Counted from the first letter of the stretch, positions 1 to 12,414 are shown. The stretch is DNA of 64,000 nt from Medicago truncatula (GCF_003473485.1 NC_053046.1:3234001-3298000), one strand, 5' to 3'. Notes: a model not told the origin generated them from the sequence alone. Numbers and translations: made by a program.

Positions 1-826
1 TGACATGAATCTATCGGAAGATACATTCAGTTTTTTTTTCTTCTTCTCTTTCTATCAGAAGCTATATTTGGATCATTAGAGGTTGATCAATAGCACACCT
101 ATACACCACCCTTCCACAACGAAATTTACCTGTCTGACTCATCTTCATCAACTCTCCTTGTCATAATCATCTACTTCAAACCTCTTTTGGCTCTAATTAG
201 TTACCATCAATTTAGTTTTTAAACTATCACCCTCACTTCAATTTAAATCATGAACTATGTAAATGCAATAAGCCAGTAAAGTATATAAAATTCATCAATT
301 TAATTCTTGCTATTAAGATGTTAGAGATTGAATTGATGTTAAATAGAGAAATTTCATTTAGTTTACGAATTAATTATTATATTTATATAGTTTTGACTAT
401 ATTAGGAACAAAATGATAATTTAATACATAAACTAATAGTTAATTTTTTCTTTAAAAAAGGACCGAAGAAGTATTTTTTTAATTAGACTAATTCTTTACT
501 AAGTAATTCAATACATATTTTTATTTATTTTTGAATAGGTCATTACATATTTGTTATATGGTATCAGATTACTGAACTATCTCTTCTTTCAATCATTCGT
601 TCCCACTGCCACCGTCTACAAGAACCCTTGTTACCTCCATTGTTAAAGAGATTTAGACTAAAAGCAAGACCAAAATGTACTTTGAAGTTTGAAAATGATG
701 CTATATAGAGGAATATTAAAACAGGAATGGTGTTAACACATTGTTTAATATATTTTGTAACGCGCGCTTTTTATTACTAGTTACTAGATAAAAATCATAT
801 CATCACTATAGTTTAAAATGAGATTA
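1..826. other. AT-rich intergenic DNA
   Basis: No open frame, splice-site pattern or terminal repeat could be supported here. A tggtatcaga string near 558-568 resembles a copia primer-binding site, but no LTR boundary could be found beside it. Confidence 0.4.
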
Positions 827-1183
827 TCAATGGAATAATTCAACTTGTATATCAGTATAATTCAAACCACCCAAGTAAGGAACAATGTCATTTGGTTCAA
901 TGTCATAAACAAGTCCTGGATCGTTTGCTTTCAAATGGTTGACATATCCAGCACCAGTGGCAAATAAATCAGCTGGTTTAAGCCTTTGGTCTAAAATAGC
1001 TTTTCCTTGAAGATTAAACTCATAAGCAGTTGTCATGATTGCTGATTTTATAGCAGCGGGAGACCGATCTGGATGAGAATTTTTCAACAGTGCTGCAATT
1101 CCATTGAGATGAAAACAAGACATTGAGGTACCATTATTAATTGTTAAATCAACATTTACAGTTTTGTTTGATTGCAATATCAA
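827..1183 (-). pseudogene. Subtilase fragment around the catalytic serine
   Basis: The 118-codon minus-strand frame matches roughly residues 535-640 of the intact subtilases nearby. It contains [11 protein letters not shown] (catalytic Ser region, Pro of the usual GTSMSCPH changed to Phe), [13 protein letters not shown] and [13 protein letters not shown]. The propeptide, the catalytic Asp and His, the PA domain and the C-terminal Fn3-like domain are all missing, so it cannot encode a protease. The upstream edge runs into non-coding DNA. The same fragment and its flank recur at 6045-6990 in worse condition, showing that the relic was already broken when the block duplicated. Confidence 0.85.
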
Positions 1184-1889
1184 TCAATATTATTCAAAAA
1201 TTATGGAAATACGATTTTCTTTTGCTGATTGAGTAAATTAAGTACATTGTTTCTGTAGACGATCTTTACTTACTACTATTACTCAGTGCGATTTGGCACA
1301 CTTGCCAAATTATGAAGGGTGGCAAAGGATTCTGGATTTCACTACAGTACATAAATTTTGTAAAGTTTGTTGGCAATTGTCAATAGCTACATTGGTGCTT
1401 AATCTGATCAACCATAGTGCTTAAGTTTCTGGATCAGTTTCTGGAAGTGTTGATACTATGTCACCTATGATTATTGGAGTGTCATGTTATAGCCATTGTT
1501 TTCTTTAACATGTTTGTGTGTTGGTTCACTTTTACTTGAAACAATTATTAATTAAAGTAGAATTAATAATCATTTTACGATCTCAATAGAAATTTGAACT
1601 TTATAAATTCAAATTAAAAGGTTAAACTCTTATCAATGAAGTGACACACTTGGAATTTTATTGCTATATCTATCTTGTCGATATTTCATTCAACATCTCT
1701 TTAGTCAAAAACATTTATTGGCTTATATGTATATGTAAAAACTTATTATAACAATAATGCTGTTGCATTTCCAATAACAAATACAAGTACCAAGTGAATT
1801 ACCATGAATTTCTGGTACAAATATATTCCATTCCCTTCTTTATTTCTGGAGTATCATATTATCTTATCACCATCTCCCTTTATGCATCA

Positions 1890-4160
1890 TCACTTAAAAA
1901 TGACAGATATAGGGATCCTAACAGCATGTTTATCAGACACCCAAGTGAGAGAGCCCTGAGCAAAAGTTTGACTCCTTCTGTTTTCCTTTATTTGTGGTAT
2001 AAATTCAATAGAAAAACTAACCTTCTCATTGACCTCAGTGAATGTTATTTCACTCGGATTAACACTCATACCCAAAGCCAAAGGTACTTCAAGTTCAACT
2101 TTATAAGTTGAATTTGCAAACCCAACATTAGTCAAAGTTCTTGTATAATATTGTGAATCTGACCCCAACAGAATAGAAAAAGAAGGATAATTCAATTGAG
2201 CTTCTGGTATACTTTTCACATTAGAACACTTCACTTTCCGTTGAACAATAACTTCAATCTCTTTATCAGAATAACCCAAACCACACAGATAAGGAACATA
2301 ATCTTCTGGTTCAATATCATAAACAAGACCAGGATCATTAGCTTTAACAGGATTAACATGTCCTGCACCAGTAGCAAAAATATCAGCCGGCAAAAGCCTT
2401 TGATCCAGTATAGGTATCCCGCCGAGGTTGAGAGTATTTGCAGTTGTCATGATTGCTGATTTTATAGCGGCTGGTGACCAATCAGGGTGAGAACTTTTGA
2501 TCAATGCAGAAATACCACTTAGGTGAGGACAAGACATTGAAGTACCGGAAACAATGTTAAAAGCTGGAATTTTGTTGTCTACAGAAACACCCCATGCAGC
2601 TAGAATGTTGACACCTGGACCAATGATGTCTGGTTTAAGAATTCCAGGACTTTCTTGGCTTGGTCCTCTTGAAGAAAATGAAACAACAGAAGGAGCTAAA
2701 GAATCACCAATTACTGTTCCTTTGAATATCAATGTTGCTGATGGATTGTAAGTTGATTTTATGTATTCTTTGATTGTTAAACCAGCTGCGTAACTCAGTT
2801 GAACCGCAGGTAAAACATGAGCAGTAGCAGAAGTGCTGAAACCAAGTGTTTCTGAATTTGCAAGGATCATAGCAACACCGCCTGAATTTAGAACTTCTTG
2901 TCCTTTCACAATAGTTGAAACACGTCCTCCGACATCACACACCACTACTTTTCCACTTAGATCAATGTTCTTTAAGGATCCTGGAAGACACAAAGACTGA
3001 TTCTGTGTCTGGTTTCCAAATCCAAATGAACCTGAATATACAAGTGGCATTAATTGTTCAGAAAAGTCTTTCGGTTGGAATAATGTTTCACCTTCATATT
3101 CATTTCCATTTCCTAGCTTTGCTAATGCTACAATTTTTCTATCAATTGTGCTGGCACCAACAGTGAGGACCCAAGGAGCTTCATTGGAGAGAGTGCTGTA
3201 TCCAGGACCGGAGTTTGCAGCAGAGCAACTAACAAAAACACCATTTTGAGTAGCAGCAAAAGCACCAATTGCAATTGGGTCTTCAAAGAATGGAAGAGAA
3301 CCTAAACCTAGTGAAAGTGAAAGAACATCTACACCATCTTCAATAGCAATATCCATTGCAGCTAAGATAGAACTTTCAGCGCATGGAATGTTATCAGTAC
3401 AAACTTTGTACATTGCTATGTGAGCATTAGGTGCCATACCAGCTGCTACACCTTTAGCATTACCAAAAACACTTGCATCTTCTACGAATCTTCCTGCAGC
3501 CTCAGCAGCAGTGTGTGTTCCGTGGAAATGTTTTTCAAGTGGAAGCTCTTGAATCGTGCTTTTGACTAAACTTCTTGCACCGATGAGCTTATTATTGCAT
3601 ATTTTCCCTCCAGTGAATTCGCAATGGCCTTTCCATTTTGCAGGTGGTGGCGGCATTCCTTCATCGTTGAATGATGGATGATAAGGGTATATTCCTGAAT
3701 CTATGACTCCAATTATGACACCTTTTCCAAGGTTATCATCATTCCACAACCCCTGTCCATGCTTCAGACCCAAGAAAGTTGGACTGTGAGTTGTGTGTAA
3801 TGAAAGTGTCCTTTCAGGTCTTGCTAACAAAATTCCATCTTTCTCTTGAAGAGATTTGGCTTCTTCTGGTGTCAGCTTCACAGCAAATCCAGAGGCTACA
3901 TGGCGGTATGAGAAAACCATTCTGTCCTTGTGAGGAAAATTTTGTGGAAGAAATGAATGGTACCAGCTATGCAAATCTTCTGATTGAAAGGAAGCAACAT
4001 TTTCTGATTTTTTGACATGAACAATGTATGTCATTAAGTTGTGATCATGCTCTTGATTCTCCTCTGCAGCAAATACTGATGTAATTTGGTTGAAGCTGCA
4101 GAGAATGAAAATGAGACTAACAAGCAATGACAGTTGCATAGTGTAGTTGGTTTTCATCAT
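1890..4160 (-). CDS. Subtilisin-like serine protease, SBT gene 1 (mosaic copy)
   Basis: Predicted secreted S8 endopeptidase of 756 aa, intronless. Visible parts: signal peptide (about 1-31, hydrophobic core [13 protein letters not shown]); I9 propeptide starting at [11 protein letters not shown] and ending near residue 120; catalytic domain with Asp154 (GVIDSG), His213 (FHGTHT), oxyanion Asn316 (SAANSGPG) and Ser541 (GTSMSCPH); an inserted PA domain (about 365-480); C-terminal Fn3-like domain (from about 650). The start is the ATG at 4160. The frame runs upstream to 4265, but a TATA box lies at 4223-4233, so that extension is probably untranscribed. Plant SBTs mature in the secretory pathway and act in the apoplast. 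Substrate is unknown; a symbiosis- or defence-related role is only a guess from similarity to other legume SBT clusters. Its first ~157 codons match gene 4, the remainder genes 2 and 3. Confidence 0.93.
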   Translation of the reverse strand: MMKTNYTMQLSLLVSLIFILCSFNQITSVFAAEENQEHDHNLMTYIVHVKKSENVASFQSEDLHSWYHSFLPQNFPHKDRMVFSYRHVASGFAVKLTPEEAKSLQEKDGILLARPERTLSLHTTHSPTFLGLKHGQGLWNDDNLGKGVIIGVIDSGIYPYHPSFNDEGMPPPPAKWKGHCEFTGGKICNNKLIGARSLVKSTIQELPLEKHFHGTHTAAEAAGRFVEDASVFGNAKGVAAGMAPNAHIAMYKVCTDNIPCAESSILAAMDIAIEDGVDVLSLSLGLGSLPFFEDPIAIGAFAATQNGVFVSCSAANSGPGYSTLSNEAPWVLTVGASTIDRKIVALAKLGNGNEYEGETLFQPKDFSEQLMPLVYSGSFGFGNQTQNQSLCLPGSLKNIDLSGKVVVCDVGGRVSTIVKGQEVLNSGGVAMILANSETLGFSTSATAHVLPAVQLSYAAGLTIKEYIKSTYNPSATLIFKGTVIGDSLAPSVVSFSSRGPSQESPGILKPDIIGPGVNILAAWGVSVDNKIPAFNIVSGTSMSCPHLSGISALIKSSHPDWSPAAIKSAIMTTANTLNLGGIPILDQRLLPADIFATGAGHVNPVKANDPGLVYDIEPEDYVPYLCGLGYSDKEIEVIVQRKVKCSNVKSIPEAQLNYPSFSILLGSDSQYYTRTLTNVGFANSTYKVELEVPLALGMSVNPSEITFTEVNEKVSFSIEFIPQIKENRRSQTFAQGSLTWVSDKHAVRIPISVIFK

Positions 4161-4222
4161 GATTTGGGATTTGATGAAGATAAAGAAAGAATTGCTTGTG
4201 ATTTGCCTACTATCATGCATGT

Positions 4223-4233
4223 TTATATATATA
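4223..4233 (-). promoter_or_regulatory. TATA box of SBT gene 1
   Basis: Read on the minus strand this is TATATATATAA, about 63 bp upstream of the ATG at 4160. That places transcription start near 4190 and gives a short leader. Equivalent TATA boxes sit at the same spacing in the other three copies. Confidence 0.7.
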
Positions 4234-4458
4234 GATAGATATATCATATATGCCATAGAAAACAAAATGGCAATTTGGTCATAGTTTTATTTTAATTACT
4301 TACTAATTACTACTTAGGAAAACAAGGAAATGCAGTGTGCTGGATTGGGACATCTAATTCGTTTTCAATAAAGAGTAAATAGGAATGATAAAAGATTTTT
4401 TTGGTAATTTGAATAAAGCAACTGTCATAACCCTATATATTAGGTGTTAATTTGTATT

Positions 4459-4553
4459 ATCTCCGTGAACTTTGCTCAGTTGGTGTTGGTAAAGACAATA
4501 CATAATATATGCAAGGTCTGAGGTTCGAACCCCGGATACCACCGGGGAAAAAA
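4459..4553 (+). mobile_element. Au-type SINE with 17-bp target duplication
   Basis: A tRNA-derived head is visible: A-box-like ttgctcagttggt and B-box ggttcgaacccc, followed by a short A-rich tail. It is flanked by aggtgttaatttgtatt at 4442-4458 and 4554-4570. The paralogous sites near 9558 and 24950 lack the insert, so it arrived after the subtilase blocks duplicated. Confidence 0.88.
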
Positions 4554-5175
4554 AGGTGTTAATTTGTATTGATTTGGTCCGGTGCTAACTGCTAGTAGCA
4601 ATGATGTACATTGTTTTTTTTATCTTCCTATTTTCAAAACAAACTTTTTTATTCCTGTATTATTGCATTTATTGAAATTTTGGTCCCAACTTTGATTTTT
4701 ATGCTCTAAGTTACTAAACTTCTATTTGAATAAAGACAAAGAATTGACTTATAAACTACACATCCGAGTCTTCTTTTACTGGTTTTGGAGGGCCCAAAAT
4801 CGTCTAAACCACGTAAAATTAGGATAATAAGCACTACAAAAACTAGTAGTTATCTTATCTGCATGGAAACTAAGATTGAGAAATATATAAACTGAGAGGT
4901 CTAGCTTCTCTGGAGTGGGGCCTTGTAGTTGGAATATTGGAAAAGGATGAAAGAAAAATACAAGCAGCAAGTTAACTTCACACTTCGTTGTATTATTCAA
5001 CGAGGGCTAAAAAATGCTCATTTTGTTTAGAAAAGTAATCAAACAAACAAGTAAGGTACACACATGACACATCAAACCAATGCCAAAATCATGCAACCAT
5101 AAATCCCTTCATAACTAATAATCAATAGCATGTTATCATATATTTGTTCAGTTCAGTTAGTACTATTTTATTTTA

Positions 5176-5470
5176 GGCTTAATTGCACTTTTGGACCCCT
5201 ATCTATTCAAAAATTGCGGTTATGGCCCCCTAACTAATTTAAATACAAAACAGCCCCCTATGTTTTGATTATTTGGCAGTTTTGGACCCCCAGTCCATTA
5301 GTGAGGTGCCACGTGTATTATTTAGGGGGCCACGTGGCACCTCACTAATGGACTGGGGGTCCAAAACTGCCAAAGAATCAAAACATAGGGGTCTGTTTTG
5401 TATTTAAATTAGTTAGGGGGCCATAACCGCAACTTTTGGAAAGATAGGGGTCCAAAAGTGCAATTAAGCC
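5176..5470. mobile_element. Mutator-like foldback MITE, 9-bp TSD
   Basis: Nearly the whole 295 bp is one inverted repeat. It starts ggcttaattgcacttttgga and ends with the reverse complement of that motif. The arms meet around a short loop at about 5320 flanked by CACGTG cores. A perfect 9-bp target duplication (tttatttta) flanks it at 5167-5175 and 5471-5479, which fits Mutator-like elements. A transcript would form a hairpin of about 140 bp. Confidence 0.9.
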
Positions 5471-5609
5471 TTTATTTTATTATGTCAATTATTACTTATA
5501 ATCATCCTTGTCTAAACCCATTATTTCTTTGTAACAATTCATTGTACCTTTGTAAGATGAGTATAATATCAATTCACTTATTCTCTCATAGAGACCTCTG
5601 TTTATAGGC

Positions 5610-5784
5610 AAAAATTGCATGATTCAAATAAATCTTCCTGGATTTTACTATGATTTGAATAACCAGGACACAGCAAGATACAAATTTTTGTAACAAAAAT
5701 TGCATGATTCAAATCAATCTTCCTGAATTTTACTATGATTTGAATCACATCAACCAGGACACAACAAGATGCAAAATTTTGTAG
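5610..5784. repeat. Two-copy tandem repeat (85 and 90 bp)
   Basis: Copies at 5610-5694 and 5695-5784 both begin aaaaattgcatgattcaaat and share ttttactatgatttgaat. The second copy has a 5-bp insertion. Function is unknown. Confidence 0.75.
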
Positions 5785-6044
5785 GGTGATTGGAATCATG
5801 CTACCCCTTATTTGAATCAATCAGGCCAGAAAGTGATTAAAACCCGATTCAGCACCCCGATTCAAATAAACCTTTCACACATGTAATCATGCTTCGAATC
5901 ACCACATCCAGAAATTAAAAGATACGAATTTGAAGACATATTCGCCATATTGTTAATGGAATACATATCCGTAGAATTACTTATTTCATAGTTTTAAAAA
6001 TTGGGAGCTTTTTATCCACAAAAAAGAAAAGGAACATTATCATT

Positions 6045-6190
6045 TGGTTCAAAAAGCCTTACCTTGAAGATTAACCTCATATGCAGTTGTCATGATTGCC
6101 GATTTTATAGCAGACAGAGACCAATCTGGATGATAGTTTTATCAACAGTACTGCAATTCCACTGAGATGAGAACAAGACATTGAGGTACC
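6045..6190 (-). pseudogene. Degenerate subtilase fragment (copy of the 827-1183 relic)
   Basis: Read on the minus strand this aligns with 1000-1140, covering the catalytic-serine region through IKSAIMTT. It is shorter, frameshifted and further decayed. The downstream spacer also matches that of the first relic. Confidence 0.75.
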
Positions 6191-7007
6191 ATTATTAATT
6201 ATTAAATCAACGTCTACAGTTTTGTTCGATTGCAATATCAATCAATATTATTCAATCATTACCTAAATACGATTTTCTTTATTGAGTGAGTAAATTAAGT
6301 ACAGTGTTTGTGTAGATGATCTTTACTTGCTAGTAGTACTCGGTGCGATTTGCCAAACTTGCCAAATTATGAAGGGTGGCAAAGGATTCTGGATTTCAAT
6401 ACAGTACATGAATTTTATAAAGTTTGTTGCCAATTGTCAATAGTTGCATTGTTCCTTAATCTGATCAACCATAGTGCTTAAGTTTCTGGATCAGTTAATA
6501 GGCAAATAAATTATAAAGGAGGCAGTTGCCTGCTGATTTTGATGGTTCGGAAGTGTTGATACTATATCAGCAATGTTGGGTTTGTGTGTAGGTTCACTTT
6601 TACTTGAAAAATTATTATTAATCAAAGTAGCATTAATAATCATTTTACAATTATCTCGGTAGAAAGTTGAACTTTATAAATTCAGGTTAAATGGTTGAAC
6701 TGTTATCAGTGCAGCGACACACATGGACTTTTATTGGTATACCTATGTTGTCGATATTTCATTCAACATCTCCAGTCAAAAACATTTATTGGTTTACATG
6801 TATGTATATAAAAAAGATAAATTATTATAACAATAATGCTATTGTATTTCCAATAACAAATATAAATACCAAGTGAATTACCAATAAACTTGTACAAAGG
6901 AACTTCTTAGTAAGTCAGTATCTCATGAATTTCTGCAACCAATATATTCTATTCCCTTCTTTATTTCTGAAATATCATATTAATTTATCGCCCTCTCCCT
7001 TTATGTA

Positions 7008-9254
7008 TCACTTAAAAATGACAGATATTGGGATCCTAACAGCATGTCTATCAGACACCCAAGTGAGAGAGCCCTGACCAAAAGTATGATTCCTTCTGTT
7101 TTCCTTTATTTGTGGTATAAATTCAACAGAGAAACTAACCTTCTCATTCACCTCAGTGAATGTTATTTCACTTGGATTAACACTCATACCCAAAGCTAAA
7201 GGTACTTCAAGTTCAACTTTATAAGTTGAATTTGCAAACCCAACATTAGTCAAAGTTCTAGTATAATACTGTGAATCAGACCCCAACAGAATAGAGAAAG
7301 AAGGATAGTTCAGCTGTGCTTCTGGTATACTTTTCACATTAGAGCACTTCACTTTCCACTGAACAATAACTTCAATCTCTTTATCAGAATAACCCAAACC
7401 ACATAGATAAGGAACATAATCTTCTGGTTCAATATCATAAACAAGACCAGGATCATTAGCTTTAACAGGATTAACATGTCCTGCACCAGTAGCGAAAATA
7501 TCAGCCGGAAAAAGCCTTTGATCCAGTATAGGGATCCCGCCGAGGTTGAGAGTATTTGCAGTTGTCATGATTGCCGATTTTATAGCGGCTGGTGACCAAT
7601 CAGGATGAGAACTTTTGATCAATGCAGCAATACCACTTAGGTGAGGACAAGACATCGAAGTACCCGAAACAATGTCAAAAGCTGGAATTTTGTTGTCTAC
7701 AGAAACAGCCCATGCAGCTAGAATGTTGACACCTGGACCAATGATGTCTGGTTTAAGAATTCCTGGACTTTCTTGGCTTGGTCCTCTTGAAGAAAAGTAA
7801 ACAACAGAAGGAGCTAAAGAATCACCAATTATCGTTCCTTTAAATATCAATGTTGCTGTCGGATTGTATGTTGATTTTATGTAAGATTTGATTGTTAAAC
7901 CAGCTGCATAACTCACTTCAACTGCAGGTAGAACATGAGCAATAGCAAAAGTACTGAAACCAAGTGCTTCTGAATTTGCAAGTATCATTGCTATACCACC
8001 TGAATTTAGAACTTCTTGTCCTTTCACAATACTTGAGACATTTCCTACATCACACAGCACTACTTTTCCGCTTAAATCAATGTTCTTTAAGGATCCTGGT
8101 AAACACAAGGACTGATTCTGTGTTTGGTTTCCATATCCAAATGAACCTGGATACACAAGTGGCAATAGTTGTTGAGAAAAGTCTTTGGGTTGGAACAACG
8201 TTTCACCTTCATATTCTTCACCATTTCCTAGCTTTGCTGATGCTACAATTTTTCTGTCAATTGTGCTAGCACCAACAGTGAGGATCCAAGGAGCTTCATT
8301 GGAGAGAGTGCTATATCCAGGACCAGAGTTTGCAGCAGAGCAACTAACAAAAACACCATTTTGAGTTGCAGCAAAAGCACCAATTGCAATTGGGTCTTCA
8401 AAGAATGGAAGGGAACCTAAACCAAGTGAAAGTGAAAGAACATCTACACCATCTTCGATAGCAATATCCATTGCAGCTAAGATAGCACTTTCAGTGCATC
8501 CAATTTTGTCATTACACACTTTGTATATTGCTAAGTGGGCATTAGGTGCCATTCCTGCTGCTACACCTTTAGCATTACCAAAAACACTTGCATCTTCTAT
8601 GAATCTTCCTGCAGCCTCGGCAGCGGTGTGTGTTCCATGGAAGAAATTCTCAAATGGAGGCTCTTGAATTGCACTTTTGACCAAGTTTCTTGCACCTATG
8701 AGCTTATTGTTGCATACTTGCCCTCCGGTGAATTCACAATGACCTTTCCATTTTGCAGGTGGTGGCGGCATTCCTTCGTCGTTGAAAGATGGATGTAAAG
8801 GGAATATTCCCGTGTCTATGATACCAATTATGACGCCTTTTCCAAGATTATCGTCGCTCCACAATCCTTGTCCTTGTTTCAGACCCAAGAAAGTTGGAGT
8901 GTGAGTTGTGTGTAATTCAAGGGTCCTTTCAGGTCTTGCTGACACAATTTCACCTTTCTCTTGAAGAGATTTGGCTTCTTCTGGTGTTAGCTTCACAGCA
9001 AATCCAGAGGCTACTTTGCGGTAAGAGAAAACCATTCTTTCTTTGTGAGGAAAAGTTTGTGGAAGGAATGAATGGTACCAACTATGCAAATCTTCTGATT
9101 GATGAGAAGCAACATTTTCTGATTTTTTGACATGAACAATGTATGTCATTAAGTTTATTTGATCATGTTCTAGATTCTCCTCTGCAGCCAACATTGATAT
9201 GCTGCAGAGAATGAAAATGAGGCTAACAAGCAATCTAAGCTCCATCTTCATCAT
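7008..9254 (-). CDS. Subtilisin-like serine protease, SBT gene 2
   Basis: Intronless S8 protease of 748 aa. The start is the ATG at 9254 ([10 protein letters not shown]), below a TATA box at 9318-9325. The frame runs on to 9350 only through promoter DNA. It has a signal peptide ending near residue 23, the I9 propeptide, and the catalytic residues Asp147 (GIIDTG), His206 (FHGTHT), Asn309 and Ser533. PA and Fn3-like domains are complete. One residue is lost relative to gene 1 in the PA domain (DVGNVSSI), and the usual [10 protein letters not shown] reads [10 protein letters not shown]. Over most of its length it is close to gene 3. Likely a secreted, autoprocessed endopeptidase; substrate not inferable. 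Confidence 0.93.
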   Translation of the reverse strand: MMKMELRLLVSLIFILCSISMLAAEENLEHDQINLMTYIVHVKKSENVASHQSEDLHSWYHSFLPQTFPHKERMVFSYRKVASGFAVKLTPEEAKSLQEKGEIVSARPERTLELHTTHTPTFLGLKQGQGLWSDDNLGKGVIIGIIDTGIFPLHPSFNDEGMPPPPAKWKGHCEFTGGQVCNNKLIGARNLVKSAIQEPPFENFFHGTHTAAEAAGRFIEDASVFGNAKGVAAGMAPNAHLAIYKVCNDKIGCTESAILAAMDIAIEDGVDVLSLSLGLGSLPFFEDPIAIGAFAATQNGVFVSCSAANSGPGYSTLSNEAPWILTVGASTIDRKIVASAKLGNGEEYEGETLFQPKDFSQQLLPLVYPGSFGYGNQTQNQSLCLPGSLKNIDLSGKVVLCDVGNVSSIVKGQEVLNSGGIAMILANSEALGFSTFAIAHVLPAVEVSYAAGLTIKSYIKSTYNPTATLIFKGTIIGDSLAPSVVYFSSRGPSQESPGILKPDIIGPGVNILAAWAVSVDNKIPAFDIVSGTSMSCPHLSGIAALIKSSHPDWSPAAIKSAIMTTANTLNLGGIPILDQRLFPADIFATGAGHVNPVKANDPGLVYDIEPEDYVPYLCGLGYSDKEIEVIVQWKVKCSNVKSIPEAQLNYPSFSILLGSDSQYYTRTLTNVGFANSTYKVELEVPLALGMSVNPSEITFTEVNEKVSFSVEFIPQIKENRRNHTFGQGSLTWVSDRHAVRIPISVIFK

Positions 9255-9317
9255 GATTTGAAATTTGATGAAAAAAAAGAGAAAGTTGCTTCTGATTTGC
9301 CTAGTGACATGCATATG

Positions 9318-9325
9318 TATATATA
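9318..9325 (-). promoter_or_regulatory. TATA box of SBT gene 2
   Basis: On the minus strand the sequence is TATATATAC, 64 bp upstream of the ATG at 9254. It matches the position seen in the paralogs. Confidence 0.65.
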
Positions 9326-10394
9326 GGTAGATGTATACCATAGAAAACATAATTATATTAAATTGGCCATAGTTTTTATTTTAATTACTTTACTACATAG
9401 GAAAATAAGGAAATGCATTGTGCTGGCTTGGGACGGCTAATTAGTTTTCAATGCAGGGAAAATAGGAATGATTAAAAAAAAAGAAAAAGGAATGATAAAA
9501 GACTTTTTTGGTAATTTGAATAATGCAAATCTCATAGTAATGCCCGCTATATATTTGGTGTTAATTTGTATGGATGTGGTATGGTGCTAACTGCTAGTAA
9601 CAACTATGATGTACATTGGTACATCTATTTTTCTGGACATATCTCCCCAACATTGCCATATGTGAAGTTATCCACAAAAAGACAAGTTTTATGTTGTACA
9701 ACAGAAATGTTAAAATTTGATAAATTATTATTAATTAAAGTGTTATTAATGAATATTTTACAACCATTTTTAGGGGATTTGAACTTGTATGTTTGCTTTC
9801 AATTTTGGAGGAGTCAATTAATTCTAGAGATCGTAGAATTGGTTTTATTTTATTGGATGATTTAAACGAGAATTGATATTGCTTGTAAAATTTATTTTAT
9901 TTGAAGTATGAATTTGTAGTTCGAGCATTAGCTTTCATACCAGCAAAGGATGATACCAAACCTGTTCTTAAGACCCAGTCACCGGTGGTGGATGTGCCGA
10001 CTCCTGTCATTTTGGAGGCATGCCACTCCGAGGCCAATCATATCAGAAACACCTCTGTCTTCCGACCTCACTTTTCAATAGAATTGATACCTCGCCAATT
10101 CACTCTCTATAAATCGAAGAGGTTCCCAGATGTAACTGGCAGATTGCTACTTATATTTCAATAATAATCAAGAGGAATTTCAGTTATGTTTTTTTTTCTT
10201 CTCTGCTCTTGTGATTGAGAGTTCTCATCAGTTAACACCTCTTGGTAAGCATGAAAAATAACTACATCAAAGAAAATTTAGAAACTTCGAGGGCATGCTA
10301 TATATTATGTAATTCCACCACAATATAATTGAAATATGGTGACATGCAACACAGTGAATGTATATTAAAAACTAAATTCTATAGCAGCAACATT

Positions 10395-10684
10395 ATCAAG
10401 AACAAGAATAAATAAAAATAAATTAAAACGATTCTCACTCGTCAAATCAGAGTAGAAATGCACAAACTATTTAAACTATTTTTTTCCACTTTCCACCCTC
10501 AAGTACGGTGCACCGTGTTTTGAGGTATGGTCCATTTTGGGTGTAAGCCCTTATGATTTTGTCCTTTGTAAAAGACATCATTGAGTTGAGGAGTGTGGGT
10601 GTTGTATATAAAAGAAGAAGAAAAAATCATTCATAGAAAATAATCACACAGTATACAAGAATTAACGGAAATTCAAATAAATCG
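10395..10684 (+). promoter_or_regulatory. Promoter and 5' leader of the unknown gene at 10706
   Basis: A TATA box (gtatataaaag, 10604-10614) lies about 100 bp upstream of the ATG at 10706. The upstream part carries caccgtgttttgaggta and gtgtaagc motifs, also present in a second copy at 17005-17262 that now abuts an F-box pseudogene. Conservation of this stretch in a detached copy supports it as a true ancestral promoter. Confidence 0.55.
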
Positions 10685-11154
10685 TCAAAGAGGAACATAC
10701 TTTCAATGAAACAAAGGTTTGATATAGTTCCACCGGCGTTTAGCATTGGTAATTCTAGCTCTCTCAACGATGAAGAACACTTGTTCACAATCTTCTATCA
10801 ATTCAAACCAAACACCAACAATAACAAACCCAAACCTGCTTTCATGCCAGCAAAGGATGATACCAAACCTGTTCTTCAAGACCTGGTCAGTACTCTATTC
10901 TCTCTCTCTCTCTCTCTAGCATTGCATTGTATGATTCTGATTTTTATAAGCTTTTTTACTTCTGTGACAGATTCTGAGGTCTGTTACTTCCCTCCATTCT
11001 CAATCCCCAAATCATCTTCCTCATCTCAAATCTCCTAAATCTTGTTATTTCACAAACCCATCTCTTAAAGATGCCATTTTTTTTTGTTTTTTTTCTTTTT
11101 TTACTGAATTTTAGCACTGTTAGCTGTTACCCTGTTAAATTGCACTAGGTAGTT

Positions 11155-11545
11155 AGGTCTTGTTTGGATAAACTTTTTAATTTAGAGATTATCATATAAG
11201 TGTTTTATCTATAAGCTATTCTAAAGAGCTTAACAAAATTAGCTGAAGACAGCTTATGAATGTCATAAGTTGTTTCGATAAACTTAATCGAAGCAAGCCT
11301 AGCTGGTAGTGGAGCATCTAGGGTGGTCTCATCAGACACGGATAACTATAAGTTATTTTCATAAGCTATCCTAAAGAGCTTATGAATATTATAAGCTGTT
11401 TCGATAAACTCTTTCAATCAGTCTCACAAGAGATAAACTCAAATAAGCCAATCGAAACAAGCCTAGTTGGTAGTTGAACATCTAGCATGGAGTTTCCTGT
11501 TGCAAAGTTTAGGGTGGTCTCATCAGACATGTATAACTCTTTAGC
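11155..11545. repeat. Relic of the tgtttggataaac MITE family, internally duplicated
   Basis: It starts with cttgtttggataaactttt and repeats gagcttatgaa and ataagctgtttcgataaac motifs. The same family occurs at 38886-39065 and 63909 onward. Compared with the paralogous segment at 20250-20560, this copy carries an extra partial duplication around 11277-11345 that repeats aagcctagctggtagt. Confidence 0.5.
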
Positions 11546-11957
11546 TTGTGAACAATTAGTTGTGTGAGATGGTAGATAACATTTTGCTGTTCTGTTCCTT
11601 GAATACACACTTTGATAGTTCTCTTTACTGTGAAGTTTGGACAAGTTTAGAATACCATGATGGAATACTTTGTTATCATATCCAATCCAAGATTTTTAAC
11701 TGCTTCCATAGATACTTTAAATTTCTTTACATTTGCTTTGCACCTTGATTATTCATCTCACAAAAGTTATGCCAGGCTTGAATGTTGAACGAGTTCTTTC
11801 TCCGTTAACACTTTAGCACCTTCTTTGGTTAGTCGGATTGAAAATTTAGAATCCACATTGTGTGTATAGAATTATGTAGTTTAGTAGTTTATATAAAAGC
11901 AGAGTTTCTCATGTTGATATAACATTGGAAATATGGAAGGCATAGGAATAAAATCAA

Positions 11958-12414
<457 letters not shown>

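Larger units (their letters stand above)
827..4610. repeat. Direct duplication block, copy A (paired with 6040-9640)
   Basis: The order subtilase relic, about 700 bp of spacer, subtilase gene, upstream region is repeated in the same orientation at 6040-9640. Matching spacer landmarks include tatgaagggtggcaaaggat at about 1310 and 6368. Upstream landmarks such as ggtgctaactgctagta occur at about 4580 and 9585. The blocks are separated by a MITE, a short tandem repeat and unique sequence. Confidence 0.75.
6040..9640. repeat. Direct duplication block, copy B (paired with 827-4610)
   Basis: Second copy of the relic-spacer-subtilase-upstream unit in the same orientation. Landmarks are given under copy A. 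It lacks the SINE present in copy A at 4459. Confidence 0.75.

Noticed and set aside
558-568. tggtatcaga, resembling an initiator-tRNA primer-binding site
   Set aside because: No LTR end or retrotransposon sequence could be placed next to it.
2196-4015. Plus-strand frames antisense to SBT genes, with similar versions in all four copies
   Set aside because: Their similarity follows from the coding strand's conservation. They lack promoters or recognisable domains.
4161-4265. N-terminal extension of SBT gene 1 to 4265
   Set aside because: The upstream frame begins at a non-ATG codon and spans the TATA box, so it is promoter DNA. The same holds for SBT genes 2 and 4.
4470-4545. tRNA-like A and B boxes (also near 30015, 35520, 40290, 53990, 55400)
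   Set aside because: No cloverleaf or anticodon arm could be built. Tails and target duplications show they are tRNA-derived SINEs.
9901-10164. An 87-codon plus-strand frame
   Set aside because: Only the PAKDDTKPVLK part matches the unknown gene's exon 1. The rest has no support, so it is treated as a scrap of that gene.
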